DNA of 44,903 bases, taken from positions 1 through 44,903 of the forward strand of contig DASTBI010000117.1 of NCBI GenBank assembly GCA_035712145.1. The letters run 5' to 3'. The position numbers and the translations under genes were made by a program. The DNA comes from Candidatus Eisenbacteria bacterium (GTDB taxonomy: Bacteria > Eisenbacteria > RBG-16-71-46). The notes beneath the pieces are model-generated. The model was not told the origin of the DNA and ran no database searches. It saw only the letters and a program-made list of their open reading frames with translations. Below, piece after piece: positions 17,234-26,140 of this stretch. The first letter of the stretch is position 1. Each line of letters begins with the position of its first letter.

Positions 17234-18484
17234 TTACGCCACGGCGCGAACGGCCAGGGTCACGTTGTGTCCTCCGAACCCGAACGAGTTCGAGATTGCG
17301 GCCGTCACGCGTTGCGTTCGGGCCTGATTCGGAACGAAATCGAGGTCGCATGTTGGATCTGGTCTTTCAAGGTTGATCGTGGGTGGTACGACCCCGCGCG
17401 CCACGGTCAAGGCGACGGCAACCGCCTCGAGTCCACCGGCGGCGCCAAGCAGGTGCCCCGTCATGGACTTGGTGGAGCTCACCATCAGCCGGCATGAGTG
17501 CGATCCAAAAACGTGCTTGATGGCCGCCACCTCGGCCGGATCACCGGCGGGCGTGGAAGTGCCATGCGCGTTGATGTGCTGCACGTCATGGGGGTCTAGG
17601 CGGGCGTCTTCCAGCGCGCGCTTCATCGCGCGCGCCGCGCCCTCCCCGTCCACGCAGGGCGCCGTCATGTGATAGGCGTCCCCCGTGGCCCCATAGCCGG
17701 CGAGCTCGCAGTACGGTTGGGCGCCGCGACGTCGCGCATGATCCTCGGTCTCGAGGACCAGCACGGCAGCGCCTTCGCCGATCACGAAGCCGTCCCGTTC
17801 GCTGTCGAACGGGCGGCTGGCTCGCGTTGGGTCGTCGTTTCGTGTCGAGAGAGCCCGGGCGCTCGAGAAGCCGGCCACCGCCATCGGCGTGATGGTGGCT
17901 TCACTTCCGCCCGCGAGAATGACATCTGCGTCGCCCGCGCGGATGAGGCGCAGAGCTTCGCCGATGGCGTGCGCTCCCGAGGCGCACGCGGAGACGGTGG
18001 CGAAATTGGGACCTTTGAGCCCGAGCTGAATGGAAACCTGGCCGGCGGCCATGTCGATGATCATCATCGGAATGAAGAACGGGCTCACCCGACGGGGGCC
18101 CTTCTGGAGGAGCGCGGTATGCTGCTCCTCGAACGTCTCCATGCCACCGATGCCCGAGCCGATGATGACTCCCACTCGGCTTCGGTCGATCGCTTCCAGA
18201 TCCAGCCCCGAGTTCCGGACGGCCTCCAGGGCTGCCACGACCGCATACTGGACGAAGCGGTCCATCCGCTTCGCCTCTTTGCGGTCCAAGGCGCCCTCGG
18301 TCGTGAAGCCCTTGACCTCGCATGCAAAGCGAGTCTCGTACGCGGAGGCATCGAACCGCGTGATCGGGCCGGCCCCGGAATCTCCTTGGAGCAAATGGTC
18401 CCAGAACTCCTGCAGGTTGTTACCGATCGGCGAGACGATGCCCGCCCCGGTGATCCACACCCGCTTTCCGTCGTTTGCTGTCAC
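17234..18484 (-). CDS. fabF: Beta-ketoacyl-ACP synthase II
   Basis: Condensing enzyme that elongates acyl-ACP with malonyl-ACP. 416 aa, standard size. Catalytic Cys in TVSACASGAHAIGEA, His residues in NAHGTSTPAGDPAE and STKSMTGHLLGAAGG, and the C-terminal ISNSFGFGGHNVTL. N-terminus RVWITGAGIVSPIGNN is typical. GTG start at 18484, after a 75-nt gap from acpP that holds a nested hairpin. Classical acpP-fabF order. The stop lies 77 nt before the chosen rnc start. Confidence 0.96.
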   Translation of the reverse strand: MTANDGKRVWITGAGIVSPIGNNLQEFWDHLLQGDSGAGPITRFDASAYETRFACEVKGFTTEGALDRKEAKRMDRFVQYAVVAALEAVRNSGLDLEAIDRSRVGVIIGSGIGGMETFEEQHTALLQKGPRRVSPFFIPMMIIDMAAGQVSIQLGLKGPNFATVSACASGAHAIGEALRLIRAGDADVILAGGSEATITPMAVAGFSSARALSTRNDDPTRASRPFDSERDGFVIGEGAAVLVLETEDHARRRGAQPYCELAGYGATGDAYHMTAPCVDGEGAARAMKRALEDARLDPHDVQHINAHGTSTPAGDPAEVAAIKHVFGSHSCRLMVSSTKSMTGHLLGAAGGLEAVAVALTVARGVVPPTINLERPDPTCDLDFVPNQARTQRVTAAISNSFGFGGHNVTLAVRAVA

Positions 18485-18503
18485 GTCCTGCTCTCTCGCG
18501 ATT

Positions 18504-18533
18504 GCTTCGCGTCCCCGCTCGGGGTTTCGAAGC
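18504..18533 (-). terminator. Nested hairpin between acpP and fabF (attenuator candidate)
   Basis: Minus strand GCTTCG-aaa-CCCC-gagc-GGGG-acg-CGAAGC: 6-bp outer and 4-bp inner stem. There is no T-run. Placed just after acpP, it could partly stop transcription or protect the 3' end so that acpP is made in excess over fabF. That effect is inferred. Confidence 0.45.
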
Positions 18534-18559
18534 CGTGTGAGATGGGTCGCGGCCTCGGC

Positions 18560-18805
18560 CTAGCTGGCCGTCGCGTGCGACTTGAGATAGTTCATGGCAT
18601 CCCCGACGGTGCGCAGCTTGTCCGCGTCCTCGTCCGGGATATCGAGGCCGAACTCCTCCTCGAGCGCCATGACCAGCTCGACGATGTCGAGCGAATCGGC
18701 CCCAAGGTCCTCGATGAACTTGGCCTCGGGCACGACTTGCTTGGCGTCGACTTCGAGCTCCTTGGCGATGATCTCCTTCACGCGGTCTTCGCTGAACGTT
18801 GCCAC
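18560..18805 (-). CDS. acpP: Acyl carrier protein
   Basis: 81-aa acidic carrier of growing acyl chains. The phosphopantetheine serine is in the motif [24 protein letters not shown]; the helix pattern and net negative charge are typical. The start is GTG at 18805 ([13 protein letters not shown]), 8 nt after GGAGG in AAGGAGGTGA, an almost perfect complement to the 16S rRNA tail and one of the strongest ribosome sites in the window, fitting high ACP demand. An ATG 5 nt earlier is out of frame. Between fabG and fabF. Confidence 0.97.
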   Translation of the reverse strand: MATFSEDRVKEIIAKELEVDAKQVVPEAKFIEDLGADSLDIVELVMALEEEFGLDIPDEDADKLRTVGDAMNYLKSHATAS

Positions 18806-18837
18806 TGCATTCACCTCCTTGGCGTGGGTTCTTCCGT

Positions 18838-19617
18838 TTACATCACCATGCCGCCGTCCACCGTCCACACCTGCCCGGTGACGTATGCGGCCCGGGGCGA
18901 TGCCAGGAAAGCCACCACCTCGGCGACTTCGGTCGGGGTTCCGAGCCGGCCGAGTGGAATCCTGGCCATCAAATCGGCGCGCGCCGCCTCCGGGAGCGCG
19001 GCCGTCATGTCGGTTTCGATGAAGCCCGGGCAGATCGCGTTGACCGTCACGTTCCGCGAGGCGAGCTCGCGAGCCAGCGACTTGGTCAACCCCAGCAGTC
19101 CGGCCTTGGATGCGGCGTAGTTGGCCTGCCCGGCGTTTCCCATCAGACCCACCACCGACGAGACGTTCACGATCCGTCCGTAGCGGGCTTTCATCATGGT
19201 TCGCGCCACCGCCCGGCTGCAGCGAAACGCGCCGCCGAGATTGGTGTCGATCACCTGAGACCACTGCTCGTCGCTCATCCGCAGGAAGACGCCGTCACGG
19301 GTGAGCCCGGCGTTGTTCACCAGAATGTCGACCCGGCCGAACCGGCCGATGGCCTTTTCGATGGCGGCGTCGACCATCGCGGTCTGGGCGATATCGGTCT
19401 CGAAGCTCTCGGCCTCAGAGCCCCCCTGGCGGAGCGCCTCGGCCACCTGGTTGGCGCGCTCGAGATTGCGCGCGAAGATGGCCACCGCGGCGCCGCGGCG
19501 GCTCAGCGTCCCGGCGATCGCCCGGCCGATGCCGGTCGCTCCGCCGGTGACGAACGCCACCTGGCCTTCCAGGTCGCGGCCGGTATTGCGGGTGAGCGCC
19601 TCGTGCGCCTGCGTCAT
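18838..19617 (-). CDS. fabG: 3-oxoacyl-ACP reductase
   Basis: NADPH-dependent reduction of 3-ketoacyl-ACP. 259 aa short-chain dehydrogenase: cofactor motif [12 protein letters not shown] near residue 25, NNAG ([16 protein letters not shown]), catalytic Ser ([12 protein letters not shown]), and YAASK with Tyr and Lys, then PGFIETDM. About 15 extra N-terminal residues precede the fold. ATG at 19617 overlaps the fabD stop (ATGA). Confidence 0.96.
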   Translation of the reverse strand: MTQAHEALTRNTGRDLEGQVAFVTGGATGIGRAIAGTLSRRGAAVAIFARNLERANQVAEALRQGGSEAESFETDIAQTAMVDAAIEKAIGRFGRVDILVNNAGLTRDGVFLRMSDEQWSQVIDTNLGGAFRCSRAVARTMMKARYGRIVNVSSVVGLMGNAGQANYAASKAGLLGLTKSLARELASRNVTVNAICPGFIETDMTAALPEAARADLMARIPLGRLGTPTEVAEVVAFLASPRAAYVTGQVWTVDGGMVM

Positions 19618-20567
19618 GCGCCCTCCGCGCTTCCCGCCGTCACGCCGAGACCGGCCAGCGTCGCCTGCAGGCTCTCCGGGTCCTCGACGTTCCAGGAGCG
19701 CGCCTGCTTGTCGGTGGTGCGCAGCAGGCCGCGCAGCACGGTCCCCGACCCGAGCTCGACGCACGTGGCTTCCTCGGCGATCAGGCGGCGCAGCGTGGCT
19801 TCCCAGCGCACCGCGCCCAGGAGCTGGGCGGCGAGCGACGCGCGGATCTCCGACGACAGCCTCACCGGCTCCGCGCTCACGTTGGCCAGGATGGGACAAT
19901 CGGCATCGCGCAGCGGCGCGGCTTCGAGCGCGGCCGTGAGCTCGCGGGCCGCCGACGCCATCAAGGGCGAGTGGAACGCGCCGCTCACCTCGAGGCGGAT
20001 CGCGCGTCGCGCGCCGCGCTCGGTGGCCAGCGCACATGCCTTCTCGACCGCCGGGATCTCGCCCGAGATCACGACCTGTCCCGGAGCGTTGTAGTTGGCG
20101 GGCACGACCACGCCATCCGCGGCGGAATCGCGGCACACCGCTTCGACCTGATCGGCCGTCATCCCGAGGATCGCCGCCATGGTGCCGGGCCGCTCGTGCC
20201 CCGCCTGCGACATCAGCTCGCCGCGGCGCCGGGTGAGCCGCAGCGCGCTCTCGAAGTCGATCGCGCCCGCCGCGACGCATGCCGAGTACTCGCCCAGGCT
20301 GTGTCCCGCAACCCACGCGGGCTTGAGTCCCGCGGCGCGGACCAAGCGCAACGCCGCGACACTGTGGGTGAGCAGAGCGGGCTGCGCGTTGACGGAGCGG
20401 GTCAGCTCATCGAGCGGGCCTTCCCAGCAAAGACGCGACAGCGGGAAGCCCAGCACACGGTCGGCGGTGTCGAAGACGGCGCGCGCATCCGCGTGCGCCT
20501 CGGCCAGCGCGCGGCCCATGCCGACCTTCTGCGCCCCCTGCCCCGGAAAGAGAAACGCCAGCTTCAT
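19614..20567 (-). CDS. fabD: Malonyl-CoA:ACP transacylase
   Basis: Moves malonyl from CoA to ACP. 317 aa. Motifs: AFLFPGQGAQKVGMG at the N-terminus, the catalytic serine in VAGHSLGEYSA, the acyl-binding arginine in RLTRRRGELMS, the catalytic histidine in VSGAFHSPLM, and QLLGAVRWEATL. ATG at 20567 overlaps the fabH stop and its own stop overlaps fabG, both ATGA. Confidence 0.96.
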   Translation of the reverse strand: MKLAFLFPGQGAQKVGMGRALAEAHADARAVFDTADRVLGFPLSRLCWEGPLDELTRSVNAQPALLTHSVAALRLVRAAGLKPAWVAGHSLGEYSACVAAGAIDFESALRLTRRRGELMSQAGHERPGTMAAILGMTADQVEAVCRDSAADGVVVPANYNAPGQVVISGEIPAVEKACALATERGARRAIRLEVSGAFHSPLMASAARELTAALEAAPLRDADCPILANVSAEPVRLSSEIRASLAAQLLGAVRWEATLRRLIAEEATCVELGSGTVLRGLLRTTDKQARSWNVEDPESLQATLAGLGVTAGSAEGA

Positions 20568-21646
20568 GACGCGCTCGAGGTCCTGGCCAGCCGCGAGGCC
20601 GCGCCCAAGGCGGCATCCTTGGCGTTCTCCGGTGTCTGGCGCGCCAGCGTCCATCGGATCAGCGAGGCGCCCCAGGTGGCGCCGCCGCCGAAGGCCGCGA
20701 GGCCCACGCAGTCGCCGGGCTTCACGCGACCGGCTCGCACCACTTCGTCGAGGCTGATCGGGATCGAGGCCGAGGAGGTGTTTCCATAACGCTCGATGTT
20801 GACCACCATCTTCTCTTCGGGGACGCCCAGGCGCTCGCGCACCGCGTCGAGGATGCGGCGGTTGGCCTGGTGCGGGATCACGAGATCGAGGTCGTCGGGC
20901 GTGAGCCCGGCCTGATCGAGCACGGTGCGCAGGCTCTCCTCCATGGAGCGCACCGCGAACGGGAAGAGCTTCTTCCCCCGCATCGAGATGAAGTGCTTCC
21001 GGTCGCGCACGGTCTCCTCGCTCGCCGGCAGACGCGACCCGCCGGCCGCGATCTCGAGCACGTCGCCGAGCTGGCCGTCGCTGTGCATGTCGGTCGCGAG
21101 CAAACCTTCGCCGGCCTTGCATGGGCGCATGATCGCCGCCCCGGCGCCGTCGCCGAACAGCACGCAGGTGTTGCGGTCCTTGAAGTCGACGATGCGGGTG
21201 AGGGTCTCCACGCCGATCAGCAGCACGGTGTCGGCGAGGCCGGATCCGACGACGGCACGCGCCAGTCCCATTCCGAACACGAATCCCGTGCACGCGGCAT
21301 AGATGTCGTAAGCCGCCGCCCGCGTCGCGCCGAGCTTTTGCTGGACGGTGCACGCGCACGAAGGCAGGTAACGGTCGGGCGACGTGGTCGCCAGGATGAT
21401 CTGATCCACGTCGTTCGGCTCGAGGCCCGCCATCTGGAGCGCGCGCTTCGACGCCTCGACCGCGAGGTCGGAGGACGCCTGGTCGGGAGCCGCGATGCGG
21501 CGCTCCAGAATGCCGGTGCGCTCGCGAATCCACTCGTCGGAAGTGTCCACCATCTTCTCGAGATCGTAGTTGCTGAGGATCGCGTCCGGCACGTACATGC
21601 CGGTGCCGGTGATGGTCACGCCGCGAATCTCAGGCTGCGGTTTCAC
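20564..21646 (-). CDS. fabH: Beta-ketoacyl-ACP synthase III
   Basis: Starts fatty acid synthesis by condensing acyl-CoA with malonyl-ACP. 360 aa. Motifs: TGTGMYVPDAILSN, TSDEWIRERTGI, catalytic Cys in DIYAACTGFVFG, FGDGAGAAIM, and the His/Asn pair in DLVIPHQANRRI with NIERYGNTSSAS. The C-terminal 25 residues after IRWTLA are an unusual extension. GTG at 21646 has GAGG 7 nt upstream and overlaps the plsX end by 17 bp; GTG at 21619 (VTITGTGMY) is an alternative. Confidence 0.95.
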   Translation of the reverse strand: MKPQPEIRGVTITGTGMYVPDAILSNYDLEKMVDTSDEWIRERTGILERRIAAPDQASSDLAVEASKRALQMAGLEPNDVDQIILATTSPDRYLPSCACTVQQKLGATRAAAYDIYAACTGFVFGMGLARAVVGSGLADTVLLIGVETLTRIVDFKDRNTCVLFGDGAGAAIMRPCKAGEGLLATDMHSDGQLGDVLEIAAGGSRLPASEETVRDRKHFISMRGKKLFPFAVRSMEESLRTVLDQAGLTPDDLDLVIPHQANRRILDAVRERLGVPEEKMVVNIERYGNTSSASIPISLDEVVRAGRVKPGDCVGLAAFGGGATWGASLIRWTLARQTPENAKDAALGAASRLARTSSAS

Positions 21647-22655
21647 GGTCCGCCTCGATTTCTTCCCGGATGTGCTCGTTGACCCGCTGCTCCACGAACG
21701 TGGTGACGGTGCGGATCGCGCTCCGGATCGCTTTGGGGCTGCTGCTGCCATGGCCGACGAAGCAGACGCCGTTGACCCCCAGCAGCGGGGCGGCGGCATG
21801 CTCCTCCCAGTCGAGTTGGCGCATCAGGCGACGCAGGGCCGGCCGCATGAGGAAGGTGCCCGCCATCGCCAGGGGATCGCCCGAGACTTCGGCTCGGATG
21901 CGCCTGAACAAGAGTTCGGCGACTCCCTCGGCCGTCTTGAGCACCACGTTGCCGGTGAAGCCGTCGGCCACCACGACGTCGCAACTGCCTCGGAATACGT
22001 CACGTCCCTCGACATTGCCCACGAAGTTCAGGTGGGCGGCCCGGCGGAGCAGAGGCAGGGCCTCGAAGATCAGCTCGTTCCCCTTGGTGTCCTCTTCCCC
22101 GATCGACAGGAGCCCCACGCGGGGGTTCTCGCGTCCCAGGAGGTAGCGAGCGTAGACCGCCCCCATGTGCGCGAACTGCACCAGGTAGGACGCCTTGCAC
22201 GAGGAGTTGGCGCCGACATCCAGCACCACGCAGCCCCCGGCGGCGTTGGGGATGAACGCGGCCAGCGCGGGCCGCGACACGGATTCGAGACGGCCCAGGC
22301 TGAGCAGCGCGGTGGCCACCACCGCCCCTGTGTTGCCGGCGCTGAAGATGGCGTCCAGCTTGCCTTCCTTGTGGAGCTGGGCCATGACCGCCAGGGACGA
22401 CGTGCTCTTGCGCGCCGCGGCCGCCGCCTTCTCGGCCATGTCGATCTTCTCGGAGGCGTGGACCAGCTCGACTCGAAGCTTGTCGGCGCCCTCGTGCTTG
22501 AGCGCCTTCTGGATCTCGCTCTCGTCGCCGATCAAGGTGACGCGGAAGCGCCCGGGCATCTCGCGCAGCGCCAAGGCAACGCCCTGGACGACCACGGAGG
22601 CGCCGTGGTCTCCACCCATAGCGTCAATCCCGATGTGCGGGATCGGGGTGGTCAT
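21630..22655 (-). CDS. plsX: Phosphate acyltransferase
   Basis: Converts acyl-ACP to acyl-phosphate for phospholipid synthesis. 341 aa, usual length. Motifs: IGIDAMGGDHGASVVVQG at the start, FSAGNTGAVVATALL, VLDVGANSSCKA, VGLLSIGEEDTKGNEL, FVGNVEGRDVF, ADGFTGNVVLKTAEG and the C-terminal APLLGVNGVCFVGHGSSS. It sits between rpmF and fabH in the classical rpmF-plsX-fabH order, linking ribosome, phospholipid and fatty acid genes. Confidence 0.97.
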   Translation of the reverse strand: MTTPIPHIGIDAMGGDHGASVVVQGVALALREMPGRFRVTLIGDESEIQKALKHEGADKLRVELVHASEKIDMAEKAAAAARKSTSSLAVMAQLHKEGKLDAIFSAGNTGAVVATALLSLGRLESVSRPALAAFIPNAAGGCVVLDVGANSSCKASYLVQFAHMGAVYARYLLGRENPRVGLLSIGEEDTKGNELIFEALPLLRRAAHLNFVGNVEGRDVFRGSCDVVVADGFTGNVVLKTAEGVAELLFRRIRAEVSGDPLAMAGTFLMRPALRRLMRQLDWEEHAAAPLLGVNGVCFVGHGSSSPKAIRSAIRTVTTFVEQRVNEHIREEIEADRETAA

Positions 22656-22674
22656 CAGGAGTCCCGGCCGGGAA

Positions 22675-22857
22675 TCACTCGGCGGGCGGCTGAACGATCT
22701 CTTCGCCGTCGTAGAAGCCGCAGTTCGGACAGATGCGGTGCGGCTGCTTGGGACTGCTGCAGTGGCTGCAGGAATTCAGCCCGGGTCGGCCCAGCTTCCA
22801 GTGCGTGCGGCGTTTGCGCCCACGCGTGCTGGAGTGTCTGCGCTTGGGAACTGCCAT
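22675..22857 (-). CDS. rpmF: 50S ribosomal protein bL32 (zinc-binding form)
   Basis: 60 aa ribosomal protein. [20 protein letters not shown] is the diagnostic N-terminus; CSHC and CPNC form the zinc ribbon, i.e. the C+ paralogue. A good ribosome site (AGGAGG, 9 nt before ATG). Directly after yceD, as in most bacteria. Confidence 0.97.
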   Translation of the reverse strand: MAVPKRRHSSTRGRKRRTHWKLGRPGLNSCSHCSSPKQPHRICPNCGFYDGEEIVQPPAE

Positions 22858-22895
22858 CGATCAAATCCTCCTGTCCGCGCCCCGTTGGGGTCGCG

Positions 22896-23369
22896 TCAAC
22901 GCGATCCTTGGCATGCACAGGGCCCGAGGTTGAGATCCGCTCCGCACCGTGGACACAGTCCCAAGCAGGTCTCTCTGCAGTGCGGCGTGATTGGAAGCTC
23001 GAGCAACAAGGCTTCGCGCGCTTCTTCTCGGACGTCGAGCTGGCGGCCGTCGTGAAATTTCATGTAGTTGTCGCGCTCGAGGGCTTCCTCGAGGCGCCGT
23101 CCGCTGCCCGCGCGGTCCGCGAGCACCGTCAGCTCGGCTTCGACGGGTTGATCGAAGGATTGAAGGCATCGCACGCATTCGAGCCGGGCCAGGGCGGACA
23201 CCATTCCTTTGAGCGCCACCTGGTTTCCAGCTCGGTCGATGTCGAACACGCCCCGCACTTCCCCGGGCCATTCCGCCCCCGGCAAGTCCAAGGCTGTCGC
23301 CTCCGCCCTCGCCTCCACCCGATTCCTTCCCGGGTTCACGGTCGCTAAGTTGATGACAAATGCAGACAT
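22896..23369 (-). CDS. yceD: YceD/DUF177 family protein
   Basis: 157 aa. The family is linked to 23S rRNA processing and sits before rpmF. Cysteine signature: LECVRCLQSFDQPVEAEL near the middle, then CRETCLGLCPRCGADLNLGPCAC at the C-terminus, a metal-binding candidate. No clear Shine-Dalgarno precedes the ATG at 23369. First gene of the nine-gene operon running to rnc. Confidence 0.9.
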   Translation of the reverse strand: MSAFVINLATVNPGRNRVEARAEATALDLPGAEWPGEVRGVFDIDRAGNQVALKGMVSALARLECVRCLQSFDQPVEAELTVLADRAGSGRRLEEALERDNYMKFHDGRQLDVREEAREALLLELPITPHCRETCLGLCPRCGADLNLGPCACQGSR

Positions 23370-23405
23370 ATCGAGGACCGCGACGGTGAGCCGAGAACCG
23401 GACGG

Positions 23406-23435
23406 ACACTAGCACAGGGTTCCGCGACCCGTCCA
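23406..23435 (-). promoter_or_regulatory. Candidate promoter of the yceD-rpmF-fab operon
   Basis: Minus strand: TGGACG (23435-23430), 18-nt spacer, extended -10 TGTGC-TAGTGT (hexamer 23411-23406). The GTGCTAGnGT shape recurs before rfaE1 and ku. The expected leader is about 30 nt. Confidence 0.5.
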
Positions 23436-23485
23436 GCGAGGCTGATCGCAGCGAGTTGCGGGCCTGTGCTCGCGAATCCCGGCGC

Positions 23486-23908
23486 TCAGCGAGCCGGTGC
23501 CGTGACCCCGAAGAAGATCTTCAGCTCCCGCTCCGCACTGGGCACGCTGTCGGAGGCGTGAACCGAGTTCATCTGCTTGCTCTGGCCATAGAGCTTGCGG
23601 ATCGTGCCCGGGGCCGCCTGGGCGGGATCGGTGGCTCCCACCACTTCCCGAAGGTACGCCACCCCCTGATCGCGCTCGAGGCAGGTCAGCATGACCGGGC
23701 CGGAGGTCATGTAATCGGCCAGGTCCTTGAAGAACGGCTTGGCGCGATGCTCCTCATAGAAGGTCTCGGCTTCCTCGCGGGTGATGCGTCCCATGCGAGC
23801 CTCGACCAGCCGAAAGCCGCGATCTTCGACGTGCGCCAGGATCTTGCCCGTGAGATTGCGCTGAACGGCATCGGGCTTGACGATGAACAGGGTCCTCTCC
23901 AGGGCCAC
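23486..23908 (-). CDS. ndk: Nucleoside diphosphate kinase
   Basis: Balances NTP pools by phosphotransfer through a histidine. 140 aa. [20 protein letters not shown] is the family N-terminus; the active-site histidine lies in MNSVHASDS, and the C-terminus ERELKIFF is typical. GTG start at 23908 with GGAG-rich ribosome site. Immediately downstream of sucD, so NDK could use nucleotide made by succinyl-CoA synthetase; the two are also neighbours in other bacteria. Confidence 0.96.
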   Translation of the reverse strand: MALERTLFIVKPDAVQRNLTGKILAHVEDRGFRLVEARMGRITREEAETFYEEHRAKPFFKDLADYMTSGPVMLTCLERDQGVAYLREVVGATDPAQAAPGTIRKLYGQSKQMNSVHASDSVPSAERELKIFFGVTAPAR

Positions 23909-23945
23909 GGCTCTCTCCTCTTGAATGGTGGGTTGGGTCTCGGGT

Positions 23946-24995
23946 TCAACGACGCTTGCGCGAGGCGGTCTTCGAGACGCGACGAGTGGACCGCGCGGCA
24001 TCGCGCGATTCCGAGGTGCGCGCTCGCGTCTTCGCCCGGGTTCCGTTGGCGGAGCTCCGGGTCTTTCGCGCGGCGGGACCATTCGCGGCACGTCCCGAAC
24101 GGCGGCGAGACAGGGCCGCGGCAACCAGCCCCGGGATCTCCGAGGGGATGCGCGCCACCGGCACGCCGACCGCCTGGAACGCGGCCATCTTCTCGGCGGC
24201 GGTTCCGCTGCCGCCCGACACGATCGCGCCCGCGTGGCCCATGCGCTTCCCGGGGGGTGCCGTCTGGCCGGCGATGAAGACCACGACCGGCTTTCTCACC
24301 CGGCGGCGGATGAACTGCGCGGCCTCTTCCTCGTCGCTGCCGCCGATCTCGCCGATCAGCACGATGGCTTCGGTCTGGCGATCGGCGTCGAACATCGCCA
24401 GCGTGTCGATGAAGTTGGTGCCGATCACCGGATCGCCGCCGATGCCGATGCAGGTGCTCTGGCCGAGACCGGCATGCGTGAGCTGGTGCACCACTTCGTA
24501 GGTCAGCGTGCCGCTGCGCGAGACCAGTCCGATCGGACCTGGCTTGCAGATCTGCCCGGGCAGGATGCCGACCTTGGACAGGCCCGGGCTGATGAGGCCG
24601 GGACAATTGGGTCCGATGAGCCGGGGTCGCACGCCACCGTTGCTCTCGCGGTGAGAGGCGACGTGGTGATAGGCGGCGAGCGTGTCGCGGACCGGGACGC
24701 CTTCGGTGATGCAGACGATCAGGCCGACGCCGGCATCCGTGGCTTCGAAGATGGCGTCGGCGGCGAAGGGAGCGGGCACGTAGATGACCGAGGCGTTGGC
24801 CTTGGTGGCGGCCATGGCCTCGGCCACGCTGTCGAACACCGGCACGCCGTGGACGCTCTCGCCTCCGCGCCCCGGCGTCACGCCCGCCACCACCTTGGTG
24901 CCGTAGCTCATCATCTGCTGGGCGTGGAAGCTGCCGTCGCGACCGGTGATGCCCTGGACGATGAGGCGCGTGCTCTTGTCGATGAGGATGCTCAC
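23946..24995 (-). CDS. sucD: Succinyl-CoA synthetase alpha subunit with basic C-terminal tail
   Basis: Makes ATP or GTP from succinyl-CoA in the TCA cycle. 349 aa against the usual 290-300. CoA-binding domain: [27 protein letters not shown] and [16 protein letters not shown]; phosphohistidine in [17 protein letters not shown]. After GLVAAALS a tail of about 53 residues is added, rich in Arg, Lys, Ser and Ala and ending ASRKRR; it has no match I recognise and could bind nucleic acid or membrane. GTG start overlaps the sucC stop (GTGA). Confidence 0.95.
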   Translation of the reverse strand: MSILIDKSTRLIVQGITGRDGSFHAQQMMSYGTKVVAGVTPGRGGESVHGVPVFDSVAEAMAATKANASVIYVPAPFAADAIFEATDAGVGLIVCITEGVPVRDTLAAYHHVASHRESNGGVRPRLIGPNCPGLISPGLSKVGILPGQICKPGPIGLVSRSGTLTYEVVHQLTHAGLGQSTCIGIGGDPVIGTNFIDTLAMFDADRQTEAIVLIGEIGGSDEEEAAQFIRRRVRKPVVVFIAGQTAPPGKRMGHAGAIVSGGSGTAAEKMAAFQAVGVPVARIPSEIPGLVAAALSRRRSGRAANGPAARKTRSSANGTRAKTRARTSESRDAARSTRRVSKTASRKRR

Positions 24996-26131
24996 GCCGC
25001 GACCTCCTGGGCCTTGGCGATCACGGTGCGCACGCCTTCGTCCATCGAGGTGGTGGCGGCGAGTCCCTTCTCGGAGAGGATCTTTCGCGCGAGATCCTCG
25101 TTCGTTCCGGTGAGCCGGATCACGAGCGGGATCTGGAGCGGCGAGGCCTCGAGGGATTGCACGATGCCGCGCGCCACGTCGTCGCAGCGGGTGATGCCGC
25201 CGAAGATGTTGAACAGGATGGCCCGCACGTGCGAGTCGCCGGTGATGATCTTGAGCGCCGCGGTCACCTTGTCGGGGTTCGACGATCCGCCGATATCGAG
25301 GAAGTTGGCCGGCTCGCCGCCGTAGTGCTTGACCAGGTCCATGGTCGCCATCGCCAGCCCGGCGCCGTTCACCACGCAGCCGATGTCGCCCTCGAGCTTC
25401 ACGTAGGAGAGTCCGAACTCGCGCGCCAGCTTCGCCCCCGGCGTCTCTTCGTCGGGATCGCGCCAGGTCCCCCACTCGCGGTGCCGGAACTCGGCATTGT
25501 CGTCGAGGATCACCTTGGCGTCGAGCGCGAGCACCTGGCCCTGCGGCGTGATGGCGAGCGGGTTGATCTCGGCGAGCGAGCAGTCGCCGTCGCGATACAC
25601 CGTCCACAGCTTGAGCAGGATGTCGGTGGCCTGGGCCACGAGCTTGCCGTCCTTCAGCAATGGCTGGAACAGTGCGCGCGCCTGGTAAGGCCGGAGCCCG
25701 CCGGCGCCGACGAGATGGCGCACGATCTTCTCGGGGGTCTGGCGGGCGACTTCCTCGATCTCGACGCCGCCTTCGGCGGAGATCATCACCAGCGGCTGCT
25801 TGGCCGAGCGGTCGAGCACGATGGCCACGTACAGCTCGCGCGCGATGTCGGCGGCCTTGGCGACCAGCACCTTGCGCACGGGCAGGCCCTTGATGTGGAG
25901 CGCGAGGATGTCGCGAGCCTTCTGCGCGGCCTCGTCGGGGTCCTGCGCGAGCTTCACGCCGCCGGCCTTGCCGCGACCGCCGACCAGCACCTGCGCCTTG
26001 ATCACCACGGCGCCGCCCAGCGACTGCGCGATATCACGCGCCTCCTCCGGCGTGGTCGCGACCTGCCCGGGCAGCACCGGCAGGCCGTGCCGCGCGAACA
26101 GCTCCTTCGCCTGATACTCGTGAAGGTTCAT
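24992..26131 (-). CDS. sucC: Succinyl-CoA synthetase beta subunit
   Basis: Nucleotide-binding partner of SucD. 379 aa. [19 protein letters not shown] and the ATP-grasp segments [20 protein letters not shown] and [10 protein letters not shown] are family hallmarks, as is the C-terminal [14 protein letters not shown] followed by [10 protein letters not shown]. Starts 9 nt after the aldehyde dehydrogenase stop and overlaps sucD, so the four genes ALDH, sucC, sucD, ndk read as one unit. Confidence 0.97.
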   Translation of the reverse strand: MNLHEYQAKELFARHGLPVLPGQVATTPEEARDIAQSLGGAVVIKAQVLVGGRGKAGGVKLAQDPDEAAQKARDILALHIKGLPVRKVLVAKAADIARELYVAIVLDRSAKQPLVMISAEGGVEIEEVARQTPEKIVRHLVGAGGLRPYQARALFQPLLKDGKLVAQATDILLKLWTVYRDGDCSLAEINPLAITPQGQVLALDAKVILDDNAEFRHREWGTWRDPDEETPGAKLAREFGLSYVKLEGDIGCVVNGAGLAMATMDLVKHYGGEPANFLDIGGSSNPDKVTAALKIITGDSHVRAILFNIFGGITRCDDVARGIVQSLEASPLQIPLVIRLTGTNEDLARKILSEKGLAATTSMDEGVRTVIAKAQEVAA

Positions 26132-26140
26132 CGTGCGTCT

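Noticed and set aside
17157-17351. Longer RNase III from ATG 17351
   Set aside because: It would overlap fabF by over 100 bp, and the added residues are the shifted reading of fabF.
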